From Syntrophaceae bacterium (GTDB taxonomy: Bacteria; Desulfobacterota; Syntrophia; Syntrophales; Smithellaceae): a stretch of DNA of 46,403 nucleotides. This document shows, piece after piece, positions 1-8,379 of this stretch. The first letter of the stretch is position 1; each line of letters begins with the position of its first letter. Below the pieces are notes generated by a model. It searched no databases and was not told where the DNA came from. It saw nothing but the letters and a program-made list of their open reading frames with translations. The translations under genes and the position numbers were made by a program. Where the stretch lies: positions 1 to 46,403 of the forward strand of contig JAFGLS010000131.1 in NCBI GenBank assembly GCA_016927935.1. The letters run 5' to 3'.

Positions 1-43
1 CTTTTATATATTACAGCCAAATAAAAATCAGGAGGAAATTTTT

Positions 44-865
44 ATGTTTAGTTTTATGAAGAGAACAGTATTTGTGATTGTAGCTTTTGCTTTGATGATC
101 GGTGTGACTTTTGCCGGTTCATCCATTGTTATCAAAGGATCAACCACGGTTTTGCCCATAGCTCAGGGTACACTGGAAGCCTTTATGAAAAAGCATCCTG
201 ACGTACAAATTTCGCTTTCCGGCGGTGGCTCGGGTGAAGGCATTAAGGCTCTGATTGACAAGACTACGGATATTGGCAATTCTTCCCGTGAAATCAAGAG
301 TAAGGAAATCGAACTGGCTAAATCCAAGAACATCAATCCGGTTGCTCATGTTGTTGCTTATGATGCGATTATTCCTGTCGTTCATCCGCAAAATAAAGTA
401 AAAAATTTGTCGATTGATCAACTCAGCCAGATCTATCAGGGCAAAATTACCAACTGGAAGGAAGTCGGCGGCGATGATTTACAGATTGTTGTCATTTCCC
501 GCGATTCTTCTTCTGGAACATTTGAATCATGGGATCATTTCGTCATGAAAAAAGCGAAAGTAATGCCAAGAGCTCAAATGCTGGCTTCCAGCGGCGCCGT
601 GGTAACCGCCGTTGCGAAAAACAAATATGCCATTGCCTATGTCGGTATTGGATACGTCGATAATAATGTCAAGCCGTTACAGGTAAACGGAATTACAGCG
701 ACCTTGGATACAGCGATGTCCAAGGAATATCCCCTGTCGCGGGAACTTTACATGTACACAGCAGGTGATGCAACCGGCGATGTGGCCAAATATTTAGCAT
801 TTGTTAAATCCACAGAAGGGCAGAAAATTGTTGCCAAAGAAGGTTTTGTTCCTTTGACAAAATAA
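44..865 (+). CDS. pstS: Phosphate ABC transporter, periplasmic phosphate-binding protein PstS
   Basis: This protein binds inorganic phosphate in the periplasm and hands it to the PstCAB importer. It has a typical signal peptide (hydrophobic stretch from about residue 9, ending near TFAGSS). The mature protein begins with the family's phosphate-binding motif IVIKGSTTVLPIAQ, followed by SLSGGGSGEGIKAL and the second-lobe motif SRDSSSGTFESW. Its 273 residues are the usual length. The ATG at 44 is preceded by AGGAGG at 31-36 with good spacing; an internal ATG at 56 would also give a signal peptide but has no such site. It is first in a pstSCAB-phoU-kinase run. In most bacteria this operon is induced by phosphate starvation through PhoB, but too little upstream sequence is visible to see a Pho box. 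Confidence 0.96.
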   Translation: MFSFMKRTVFVIVAFALMIGVTFAGSSIVIKGSTTVLPIAQGTLEAFMKKHPDVQISLSGGGSGEGIKALIDKTTDIGNSSREIKSKEIELAKSKNINPVAHVVAYDAIIPVVHPQNKVKNLSIDQLSQIYQGKITNWKEVGGDDLQIVVISRDSSSGTFESWDHFVMKKAKVMPRAQMLASSGAVVTAVAKNKYAIAYVGIGYVDNNVKPLQVNGITATLDTAMSKEYPLSRELYMYTAGDATGDVAKYLAFVKSTEGQKIVAKEGFVPLTK

Positions 866-908
866 GATTTTCAAATTATGCGCTACACAAGAATTTTAAA
901 GAGATGTT

Positions 909-1796
909 ATGACCAGACAAGTTAAAGAAATTATCATCAAGTACATTTTTTTTGTTTTTTCGCTGGTGTCGGTCCTTGTTTTGAGTCTGATCGTTTTTTC
1001 TCTTTTCCGTGAAGGAATTCCTTTATTCGGAAAAATATCAATAAAAGATTTTCTGTTTGGCATGGATTGGTACCCAACTTATGATCCGCCGTCTTTCGGC
1101 ATTTTCCCTCTAATCGTCGGATCTTTTATTGTAACGCTACTGGCTACTTTCATCGCGGTTCCACTCGGAGTGCTGGCCGCTATTTATATTTCTGAAATCG
1201 CACCGCAGAAAATCAAGACTATTCTCAAGTCGGTTATCGAACTGCTGGCGGGTCTGCCGTCCGTGGTTCTGGGTTTCTTCGGCATGGTCATCGTTGCCCC
1301 TTGGATGCAGGAGACTTTTGATCTGCCTACCGGTTTAAATATTGTTAATGCTTCGACGATTTTGGCATTGATGGCCATTCCCACCATATCCAGTATTTCT
1401 GAAGATGCCCTTTACGCTGTGCCGCGCGAGTTCAAGGAAGCATCTTACGCTTTGGGCGCTACAAAATTTGAAACAATAGCCAGAGTGATTTTTCCCGCTG
1501 CGCTGTCGGGGATTTCCACAGCGGTCATGCTGGGTATGGCCAGGGCCATCGGCGAAACAATGGTTGTTTTAATGGTCGCCGGAGGCGCGGCGGCTATTCC
1601 GGAAAGTCTTTTTGATTCTGTCCGTCCCATGCCTGCCAGTATTGTTGCTGAGATGGGTGAAACGCCCTTCCGTAGTCTTCACTATCAGGCGCTTTTTGCC
1701 ATCGGAATAGTTCTTTTTTTTCTGACTCTCGCTTTTAATTTGATAGCCGATTACTTTTCTCACAGATTTAAACAGGTAGGATCGGGAACACTTTAA
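909..1796 (+). CDS. pstC: Phosphate ABC transporter permease PstC
   Basis: One of the two inner-membrane subunits of the phosphate importer. The sequence shows about six membrane segments, the first near residues 12-33. The permease coupling (EAA) loop is visible around EASYALGATKFETIARVIFP, followed by the glycine that normally ends it. The 295-residue length fits the family. Order and spacing (43 bases after pstS, 10 bases before pstA) support co-transcription. PstC and PstA are paralogues; this one is called PstC by gene order and by its N-terminal FREGIPLF segment, typical of PstC. Confidence 0.95.
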   Translation: MTRQVKEIIIKYIFFVFSLVSVLVLSLIVFSLFREGIPLFGKISIKDFLFGMDWYPTYDPPSFGIFPLIVGSFIVTLLATFIAVPLGVLAAIYISEIAPQKIKTILKSVIELLAGLPSVVLGFFGMVIVAPWMQETFDLPTGLNIVNASTILALMAIPTISSISEDALYAVPREFKEASYALGATKFETIARVIFPAALSGISTAVMLGMARAIGETMVVLMVAGGAAAIPESLFDSVRPMPASIVAEMGETPFRSLHYQALFAIGIVLFFLTLAFNLIADYFSHRFKQVGSGTL

Positions 1797-1806
1797 AGGC
1801 TGGCTT

Positions 1807-2685
1807 ATGAATTCACTGAAAAAAAATTTCATGCAATGGCGATATTTCCAACAAAAAATTTTCTTTTTGCTGGTTCGTGTATCAGCTTTAATCATTACAT
1901 TAGCCCTGGGTGGCATTATTCTTTTCATTTTCTTCAATGGTTTTTCTGTTATTAATTGGGATTTCATTACCAAATCGCCGACGGATTCCATGACCAAAGG
2001 TGGCATCATGCCGGCTATTCTTGGCACGATTTACTTGACTCTTGGTGCTATTGCCATTGGTTTGCCGTTGGGCATTGCTTCAGCAATTTATCTGACGGAA
2101 TACGCGAAAGAGGGACGAGTTATACGATTCATCAAAGTTGGTATCAATTGTTTGGCGGGCGTCCCATCCGTTGTCTTCGGCCTCTTTGGATTAGGTTTTT
2201 TTGTCATATTTTTAAAATTCGGATCAAGTATCCTATCCGGTTCTTTGACACTGGGATTTTTAATTCTGCCGACGATTATTGGTGCGTCGGAAGAAGCTCT
2301 TAAATCTGTTCCACAGACTTTCCGAGAAGCTTCTTTTTCTCTCGGTGTTTCCAAGTGGCAGACGATTTACAGGATTGTTTTGCCTAACGCGCTCCCGGGA
2401 ATTCTGACCGGTTCTATTCTGGGGATTGGCCGCGCCGCGGGAGAAACGGCGCCCATCATGTTTACAGCTGCAGCCTTTTTCACGGCGAAACTTCCTTCTT
2501 CGATATTTGACGAGGTAATGGCATTGCCTTATCATATCTACGTGCTGGCTACGGCGGGCACAAATATCGAAGCAACGCGTCCCATCCAGTATGGAACTGT
2601 TCTTGTTCTGGTGGCCGTTGTGTTGGGCATTGATTTAATCGCGATTATTATCCGCGGTTATATGAGGAAAAATAAAAGGTGGTAA
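1807..2685 (+). CDS. pstA: Phosphate ABC transporter permease PstA
   Basis: Second membrane subunit of the phosphate importer, pairing with PstC to form the channel driven by PstB. It has several hydrophobic spans, beginning with a segment near residues 18-44. The ABC-coupling loop [20 protein letters not shown] lies in the second half, and the following [15 protein letters not shown] segment is typical of PstA. The length of 292 residues is normal. It starts 10 bases after pstC and ends one base before the pstB start codon, so translation of pstA and pstB is probably coupled. Confidence 0.95.
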   Translation: MNSLKKNFMQWRYFQQKIFFLLVRVSALIITLALGGIILFIFFNGFSVINWDFITKSPTDSMTKGGIMPAILGTIYLTLGAIAIGLPLGIASAIYLTEYAKEGRVIRFIKVGINCLAGVPSVVFGLFGLGFFVIFLKFGSSILSGSLTLGFLILPTIIGASEEALKSVPQTFREASFSLGVSKWQTIYRIVLPNALPGILTGSILGIGRAAGETAPIMFTAAAFFTAKLPSSIFDEVMALPYHIYVLATAGTNIEATRPIQYGTVLVLVAVVLGIDLIAIIIRGYMRKNKRW

Positions 2686-2686
2686 A

Positions 2687-3442
2687 ATGGATTCCAGTAT
2701 TATCAGATTGAACAAGGTAAATTTTTATTATGGTGAATGCCGCGCCTTGACCGATATTTCAATGCAGTTTGTCAAAAATAAAGTTACCGCGCTCATCGGC
2801 CCCTCGGGATGTGGCAAGTCCACACTGTTGCGACTTTTAAATCGCATGAATGATTTGATTGACGGAACATGTGTTGAAGGGGAAATTCTTTTCGAGAATA
2901 AAAATATTTACAGTTCTGATGTTGATCCGGTGGAAATTCGCCGCAAGATAGGCATGGTTTTTCAAAAACCCAACCCCTTTCCGAAAACCATTTATAACAA
3001 TATTTCTTATGGTCCAAAACTTACCGGTATCGCAGTGGATGATATGAACGTGCTGGTGGAACAAAGTCTGAGACAGGCAGTCCTCTGGGATGAAGTCAAA
3101 GATATTTTAAACAAGTCCGCCATGAATCTCTCCGGAGGTCAGCAGCAGCGGCTTTGCATCGCGCGCGCGCTGGCCATGAAGCCGGATGTCTTACTTATGG
3201 ATGAACCGACATCGGCACTGGACCCCATTTCCACAGCCAAAATTGAGGAGTTGATTGAAGAGCTGAAAAAAGATTATACTATAATCATTGTTACCCATAA
3301 CATGCAGCAGGCGGCCAGAATTTCCGATGAAACTGCATTCTTTTATCTGGGTAACCTTATTGAATATAACAGGACAGAGAAAATATTTACCAATCCCGAT
3401 GTAAAACAGACGGAAGACTATATTACTGGAAGATTTGGCTGA
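2687..3442 (+). CDS. pstB: Phosphate ABC transporter ATPase PstB
   Basis: ATP-hydrolysing subunit of the phosphate importer. Walker A is GPSGCGKST (residues 38-46), the Q-loop is [11 protein letters not shown], the ABC signature is LSGGQQQR, and Walker B plus D-loop read [12 protein letters not shown], with the switch histidine in [11 protein letters not shown]. PstB-specific features include the [16 protein letters not shown] stretch. At 251 residues it is full length. The Shine-Dalgarno sequence (AAGGTGG) lies inside the end of pstA. In the Pst-Pho system this ATPase, with PhoU, also reports phosphate sufficiency to the sensor kinase. Confidence 0.97.
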   Translation: MDSSIIRLNKVNFYYGECRALTDISMQFVKNKVTALIGPSGCGKSTLLRLLNRMNDLIDGTCVEGEILFENKNIYSSDVDPVEIRRKIGMVFQKPNPFPKTIYNNISYGPKLTGIAVDDMNVLVEQSLRQAVLWDEVKDILNKSAMNLSGGQQQRLCIARALAMKPDVLLMDEPTSALDPISTAKIEELIEELKKDYTIIIVTHNMQQAARISDETAFFYLGNLIEYNRTEKIFTNPDVKQTEDYITGRFG

Positions 3443-3462
3443 TATTTAAGGGGAGAAAATTT

Positions 3463-4146
3463 ATGAAGGAAAAAAAGCATACAAGCTTACATTATGAAAG
3501 GGAACTGCAGGAAATAAAGAATAATCTGATTTACCTTGGTGCTCTTACTGAAAAAGCCATTCATCTGGCTATGAAATCTCTAACCGATAGAAATACGAAA
3601 CTGGCAAATAATGTTATAAAAAATGATTATGAAATTGATAAAATGGATAAAGAGATTGAAGAAAAATGTATCAAAATTCTGGCTCTGCGTCAGCCGACAG
3701 CAATAGATTTAAGATTTATAACCACGGCCATAAAAATTACCGGCCATCTGGAAAGAATCGGCGACATGGCTGTAAATATTGCAGAGAAGGTCGTTCAACT
3801 CAATGAAGAACCCAAACTCAAACCTTATATCGATTTGCCCCATATGTCTTATATTGTGGAAGATATGGTTGCAAAATCAATGGATTCTCTGATTAAAAGG
3901 GATCTAAAAATTGCCGACGAAGTCAAAAAGATAGAACAGGAAGTTGATGAACTGAATGAGCAAATATTCAGAGAACTTTTAACTTTCATGATGGAGGATA
4001 CCAAATCCATTCACAGGGCTTTGTTGATTATGCACGTATCAAAAAATCTGGAGCGCATGGCTGATCACGCCCAAGGCATTGCTGATATGGTAATTTATAT
4101 GATAACCGGTGAAAGTGTGCGTCATCTCTCAAAAGATATAAACTAG
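3463..4146 (+). CDS. phoU: Phosphate signalling regulator PhoU
   Basis: Cytoplasmic regulator that links the PstSCAB importer to the PhoR-type kinase and represses the Pho response when phosphate is plentiful. The protein is all-helical with the two characteristic repeats: ITGHLERIGDMAVNIAE in the first half and VSKNLERMADHAQGIADM in the second. These carry the conserved E/D metal-binding positions of PhoU (ExxxD-type). The length of 227 residues is standard. A GGGGAGAA ribosome site precedes the ATG. It lies 20 bases after pstB and 11 bases before the kinase gene. Confidence 0.96.
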   Translation: MKEKKHTSLHYERELQEIKNNLIYLGALTEKAIHLAMKSLTDRNTKLANNVIKNDYEIDKMDKEIEEKCIKILALRQPTAIDLRFITTAIKITGHLERIGDMAVNIAEKVVQLNEEPKLKPYIDLPHMSYIVEDMVAKSMDSLIKRDLKIADEVKKIEQEVDELNEQIFRELLTFMMEDTKSIHRALLIMHVSKNLERMADHAQGIADMVIYMITGESVRHLSKDIN

Positions 4147-4157
4147 AGGTAAACAGC

Positions 4158-5903
4158 ATGAAAAGGAACTTATTTTACAAAATATTTTTCAGCTATCTGG
4201 TCATAATATGCATATCTTTTTTTCTTTTAGACCTGTTCATGCGTAGTGAAATCAAAGAGGTTCTTACTTCGCAAATTGAAACGGAACTATTATCCTATGC
4301 GAAGCTTATAGACATGACTTCTCCGGGAAAAGCTTCAGAGCAAGTCAAGCAAATTGCAAAGATATCCGATTCCAGAATCACTCTGATTGATGCCCGTGGC
4401 AAGGTATTTGCTGATTCGGAGAAAGATTTCAGGCTTTTGGAAAATCATCTGAATCGTCCGGAGGTGCAGGAAGCACGGCTCAAAGGATCGGGTAAATCCG
4501 TCCGGTTCAGCAATTCTCTGGGTATAGATATGCTTTATGTAGCGGTTGTCGCCAGGGATGGCAAAAATATTACAGATTATATCAGATTGGCGCGCCCGCT
4601 GCACGATGTACAGAACATTATCGACAAAGTCTATCAATATATCCTCATGACAATATTTATTGTGGCAATTATCGCACTCGTAATTGCGTTATTTTTTTCA
4701 TATCGTTTATATGAGCCAATAAATACGATGAAACAATTTACCGAAAAATTAAGACGAGGAGAACCAGTTGGTTCAATCATTCTTGGTACTTCTGATGAAA
4801 CAAGAACGCTTGCAGATAACATCAACTACCTTGTCGAGGAATTAAGGGATAAAATCAGAGTTGTCAATGAAGAAAAAAGCAAGCTGATGACGGCTTTCAC
4901 GAACATGAACGAAGGAATTTTGATTATTAACGGACAGGACCTGATAGAATTTATCAGTCCTGTTTTAAGCAATATGCTGGCAGTTCATTACGACGATGTT
5001 ACCGGCAAAACGCTTATGGAGGCTTTCCGCAATATCGATTTGCAAAAAGCTTTTCAAGAGTTCAAAGAAAAACGCGTTAATATATCGCGGGAAATTACTC
5101 TAGGTGATATAGAACCGGTGATCCTGAGTATCAGCATCTCTTTCGTTCACGGTCCTCCTGATGAACAAAAGACGATGATAGTCTTTCATGATGTGACGAG
5201 ACTTAAAAAACTAGAGCAAATCAGGATGGATTTTGTGGCTAACGTCACGCACGAAATAAAAACTCCCTTGACAGCAATTATCGGCTATCTGGAAACAATT
5301 AAATCCGGTGTGATAAATAATGTCGAGGAAACGAAAAAATTCATAGATATAATTCTGAAACAGGCCGAAAGACTCAATCGTCTTGTCGAAGATTTGTTGA
5401 CAATTTCTAATATTGAAATGAAGGAAATGATTCTTAATTTTGAAAACGTTTCTTTAAGTGCGGCGGTTAAAAATGTAATTTCTCTGGTTGAAGCGAAAGC
5501 TGACTCTAAAAAAATCTCTATTATCTGTGACTTACCGGATAATGTCTTTCAAATCCGAGCAGATCGGGATAAGTTCACGCAGATATTTGTCAACATTTTA
5601 GACAATGCTATTAAATTCACACATGAGGGAGGCCAGATTTCTATTAATGCTGAACCAACAAGTGATTTTGTGGTTGTTTCAGTAACTGACAATGGCATTG
5701 GTGTCAGTAAAGATGATGTCGGACGTCTAGGAGAACGTTTTTACAGAGCAGATAAATCCCGCTCGCGTGATTTGGGCGGCACGGGTCTTGGATTATCCAT
5801 CGTCAAACATCTTATGATTGCCCACGGCGGCAGGATGGAAATTAAAAGCCAGCTTGGCAAAGGCACAAAAGTTTCTTTATTTTTCCCCGTTCAAAAAGTA
5901 TAA
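4158..5903 (+). CDS. phoR: PhoR-like sensor histidine kinase
   Basis: Membrane sensor kinase, probably controlling the phosphate regulon. Layout: membrane segment at about residues 8-27; a periplasmic or extracytoplasmic region of about 130 residues; a second membrane segment near 160-185; a HAMP-like linker; a PAS-like domain (about 245-350); the HisKA dimerisation helix with phospho-acceptor His365 in FVANVTHEIKTPL; and an ATPase domain with N-box DNAIKFTHEGG and G-boxes DNGIGVS and GGTGLGLSIVKH. The large sensor region and the PAS domain match the PhoR/PnpS group. No phoB response regulator follows; the partner may lie upstream of the window. The phoR assignment rests mainly on position after phoU. 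Confidence 0.85.
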   Translation: MKRNLFYKIFFSYLVIICISFFLLDLFMRSEIKEVLTSQIETELLSYAKLIDMTSPGKASEQVKQIAKISDSRITLIDARGKVFADSEKDFRLLENHLNRPEVQEARLKGSGKSVRFSNSLGIDMLYVAVVARDGKNITDYIRLARPLHDVQNIIDKVYQYILMTIFIVAIIALVIALFFSYRLYEPINTMKQFTEKLRRGEPVGSIILGTSDETRTLADNINYLVEELRDKIRVVNEEKSKLMTAFTNMNEGILIINGQDLIEFISPVLSNMLAVHYDDVTGKTLMEAFRNIDLQKAFQEFKEKRVNISREITLGDIEPVILSISISFVHGPPDEQKTMIVFHDVTRLKKLEQIRMDFVANVTHEIKTPLTAIIGYLETIKSGVINNVEETKKFIDIILKQAERLNRLVEDLLTISNIEMKEMILNFENVSLSAAVKNVISLVEAKADSKKISIICDLPDNVFQIRADRDKFTQIFVNILDNAIKFTHEGGQISINAEPTSDFVVVSVTDNGIGVSKDDVGRLGERFYRADKSRSRDLGGTGLGLSIVKHLMIAHGGRMEIKSQLGKGTKVSLFFPVQKV

Positions 5904-5933
5904 TCTGAAAAATTTTAAAAGGGGTCGTGAATC

Positions 5934-6749
5934 ATGGATAGTCAAATAGCCAAGGCTGTGCAGCTTAAATATCAGCCGGTGGCGCTGATGTGGTCAGATG
6001 AAAAACCATCAGATTCCATGCAGTTTGCCGAAGGCAAGTGGGGCTGTGTGATGTGGCTGATTGTGCATGCGGCAAAGGGCAAAGCCGCGGTTGCCGATAG
6101 GAAAACATTTGGCTGTTTCGGCGGTGGTGTTGGATTGGGCTTTGGCAACCAGTATAAAAATTTTCCGGGTGGTGAAGAAGGTTTTTGTCATTTTCTTTCC
6201 AGTGGAAATGCTGAAAGAAAAGGCGGAATAGAGGTTGCCGAAAAGATAAAACCTTTCATGACCAAGGAAAGCTATGATAATTTTCTGCACGGCGAGCGCT
6301 ACATCAAAAGCCCGGAGCTTGTAAAAAAATTCATTAAGGCAATGCCTCTTGTTGAGATACCTTCGAATTATGTTGTTTTTCGTCCGCTCTCTGATATTGA
6401 TTCATCCAAAGAAAAACCGCAAACTATAATATTTTTTGTTAATCCAGATCAGCTCTCTGCGTTGGTGGTTCTGGCCAATTACGGACACGGCGATAATGAA
6501 AATGTAATTATTCCCTTTGCCGCCGGTTGTCAGACAATCGGTATCTTCCCCTATCGGGAAGCAAAATCGAAAAATCCCCGGGCAATTGTCGGGCTTACCG
6601 ATCTTTCTGCCCGTGTTTACGTTCGTAAGCAATTGGGAGAGTCTAATTTCATGACATTTTCTGTGCCTTTTTCTCTATATGAAGAAATGGAGAAAAATGT
6701 CGCCGGTTCTTTTCTGGAACGTCATACCTGGCAGAGTCTATTGTCTTAA
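5934..6749 (+). CDS. DUF169 family protein
   Basis: Member of the uncharacterised DUF169 family, common in anaerobic bacteria and archaea. The sequence opens with the family pattern: a start resembling KYQPVALMWSDEKP, then a cysteine-containing stretch (WGCVMWL), FGCFGGGVGLGFG, and a later AAGCQTIGIFPYREA block. These conserved cysteines and glycines suggest a cofactor or metal site, but no reaction is known. No signal peptide or membrane segment is seen, so it is probably cytoplasmic. It follows the kinase gene by 30 bases and has a GGGG ribosome site, so it may be read through from the pst operon, although nothing links it to phosphate. Confidence 0.8.
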   Translation: MDSQIAKAVQLKYQPVALMWSDEKPSDSMQFAEGKWGCVMWLIVHAAKGKAAVADRKTFGCFGGGVGLGFGNQYKNFPGGEEGFCHFLSSGNAERKGGIEVAEKIKPFMTKESYDNFLHGERYIKSPELVKKFIKAMPLVEIPSNYVVFRPLSDIDSSKEKPQTIIFFVNPDQLSALVVLANYGHGDNENVIIPFAAGCQTIGIFPYREAKSKNPRAIVGLTDLSARVYVRKQLGESNFMTFSVPFSLYEEMEKNVAGSFLERHTWQSLLS

Positions 6750-6866
6750 AAAATAGAGTCGTTCCCTTGTATAATTTATAAATTATTGCCTGTCCGAATA
6801 AGGTGTGCTAATTTACATCCCATCAGGAGTATTTTATAAATATATCGAAATATCAACAACATAGAA

Positions 6867-8132
6867 ATGAGATTAAATAAATTAAATCCTTCCGCATATC
6901 TGGAAAGTTTGAATGTTGATAAGATGCGTTTTGGTCTTAAATCAATTACCGAGCTTTTATCGCGACAGGGAAATCCGCAGAGGTCATTTAAGACGATAAT
7001 AATTGCCGGAACCAACGGCAAGGGATCGACAGCAGCGATGATCGCTTCCATATTGCATAGTGCCGGATACAAGGTTGGGCTCTACACATCTCCTCATCTG
7101 GTTGATGTTAGGGAGAGAATCGCCATCAATGGGAAAAAAATTTCCCGGCGAGAATTTAACAGGACTATCGCTTACGTGAAAAATGAAATTCGGGAGCAGG
7201 TTACTTATTTTGAATTTCTAACAGCAGTTGCTTTTTTATATTTTAAGAATCAAAAAATTGATATTGCCGTTTTGGAAGTTGGTTTAGGCGGCAGACTAGA
7301 CGCAACTAATGTATGCCGTCCGCTGGTTTCGGTCATTACAAATATTTCTTTTGATCATACGGCTTGCCTTGGCGATACATTGGAATCAATTGCCTACGAG
7401 AAAGCGGGAATCGTCAAACGAAATGGAATCTGCATAACTGCCGCAGGACAAAAAAATGTTCTGGAGGTTTTGGAAAAAATCTGTCGGTGCCGCAAAGCGA
7501 AACTTTACTGTCTGAATCGCGATATAAAAATCAAAAAACAAAAAGACGGCTTGTCCTCCTATCAAGGACTTCACCGTGATATAAAAAATCTGATAATTCC
7601 TTTAACAGGCAAACATCAGTTGTTCAATGCCGCTCTGGCTGTTGCGGCAGTTGAACTTTGCGCGAAAAAAGGTTTTCCTGTCAATGATGCCGCAATCTAT
7701 AAAGGACTCTACAACACGAGATGGGAAGCGCGGCTGGAAATTCTGCAAGACAGACCGTCCTTTCTTCTTGACGGAGCTCATAATCAGGCCAGTATTGATG
7801 CTTTGTGCCGATCTTTAAAAAATGATTTTTCTTTTAATCGTTTGATTCTTGTATTTGGAGTTCTTGCCGACAAGGATTATAGGAGGATGCTGAAGAAAAT
7901 AATTCCTTTGGCCTCAAAAATAATATTAACGCAAGTAAGATCAAAGCGGGCTATGCCGGCGAAGGATTTGCTGGAATATGTAAAAAAAATGGGACGTTCG
8001 GCAATTGTTACTGAAAATGTCAATCAAGCCATTGAGCGGGTTATTATCATGGCAGGGAAGCAGGACTTAATATGTGCAACAGGATCTTTTTATCTGGCCG
8101 GTGAGGTGAAACAGGCATTTCGAAACTGTTGA
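6867..8132 (+). CDS. folC: Bifunctional folylpolyglutamate synthase / dihydrofolate synthase FolC
   Basis: Adds glutamate to dihydropteroate and to reduced folates in the cytoplasm, using ATP. The Mur-ligase-like ATP site is visible as AGTNGKGST (residues 47-55), followed by the family motifs TSPHLVDVRERI, LEVGLGGRLDATN and SFDHTACLGDTLESIAYEKAGI. The C-terminal domain starts near LLDGAHNQ. The 421-residue length is normal. No clear Shine-Dalgarno sequence lies next to the ATG at 6867; an AGGAG at 6825-6829 is too far upstream, and no ATG, GTG or TTG lies between it and this ATG in frame, so the start is somewhat uncertain. The stop codon falls within the left arm of the downstream inverted repeat at 8125-8243. 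Confidence 0.94.
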   Translation: MRLNKLNPSAYLESLNVDKMRFGLKSITELLSRQGNPQRSFKTIIIAGTNGKGSTAAMIASILHSAGYKVGLYTSPHLVDVRERIAINGKKISRREFNRTIAYVKNEIREQVTYFEFLTAVAFLYFKNQKIDIAVLEVGLGGRLDATNVCRPLVSVITNISFDHTACLGDTLESIAYEKAGIVKRNGICITAAGQKNVLEVLEKICRCRKAKLYCLNRDIKIKKQKDGLSSYQGLHRDIKNLIIPLTGKHQLFNAALAVAAVELCAKKGFPVNDAAIYKGLYNTRWEARLEILQDRPSFLLDGAHNQASIDALCRSLKNDFSFNRLILVFGVLADKDYRRMLKKIIPLASKIILTQVRSKRAMPAKDLLEYVKKMGRSAIVTENVNQAIERVIIMAGKQDLICATGSFYLAGEVKQAFRNC

Positions 8133-8243
8133 AAAACGCTCATCTGCTGTGTTGCGCTGCAAAGCGCACCGCTCAACGTATATTTATATACGCCTCGCGC
8201 TTCGGTTTTTTGCGCGCCTTGCATCTGAGCATTTTTGAACAGT
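8125..8243. repeat. 119-bp imperfect inverted repeat after folC (MITE/REP-like)
   Basis: The ends 8125-8147 and 8221-8243 are imperfect inverted repeats: 19 of 23 positions pair, starting with ACTGTT on each strand. Between them lies a second perfect palindrome, CGTATA (8177-8182) with TATACG (8187-8192), and a GC-rich stretch. The folC stop codon (TGA, 8130-8132) is within the left arm. No coding capacity is visible. It looks like a small dispersed element. It could also act as an RNA hairpin at the end of the folC message, but no T-run follows. Confidence 0.6.
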
Positions 8244-8379
8244 CCATAACAATGGAATTTTAAAACAATCCCATTTCCTAAACTTGCCTTATATGCTAGT
8301 AATAAAACAAAAAAAGTGAGACAGAATAATTGTTGAGGATATAGACATAAAAATAAAAAAATCAAAGAACAATAAAATT

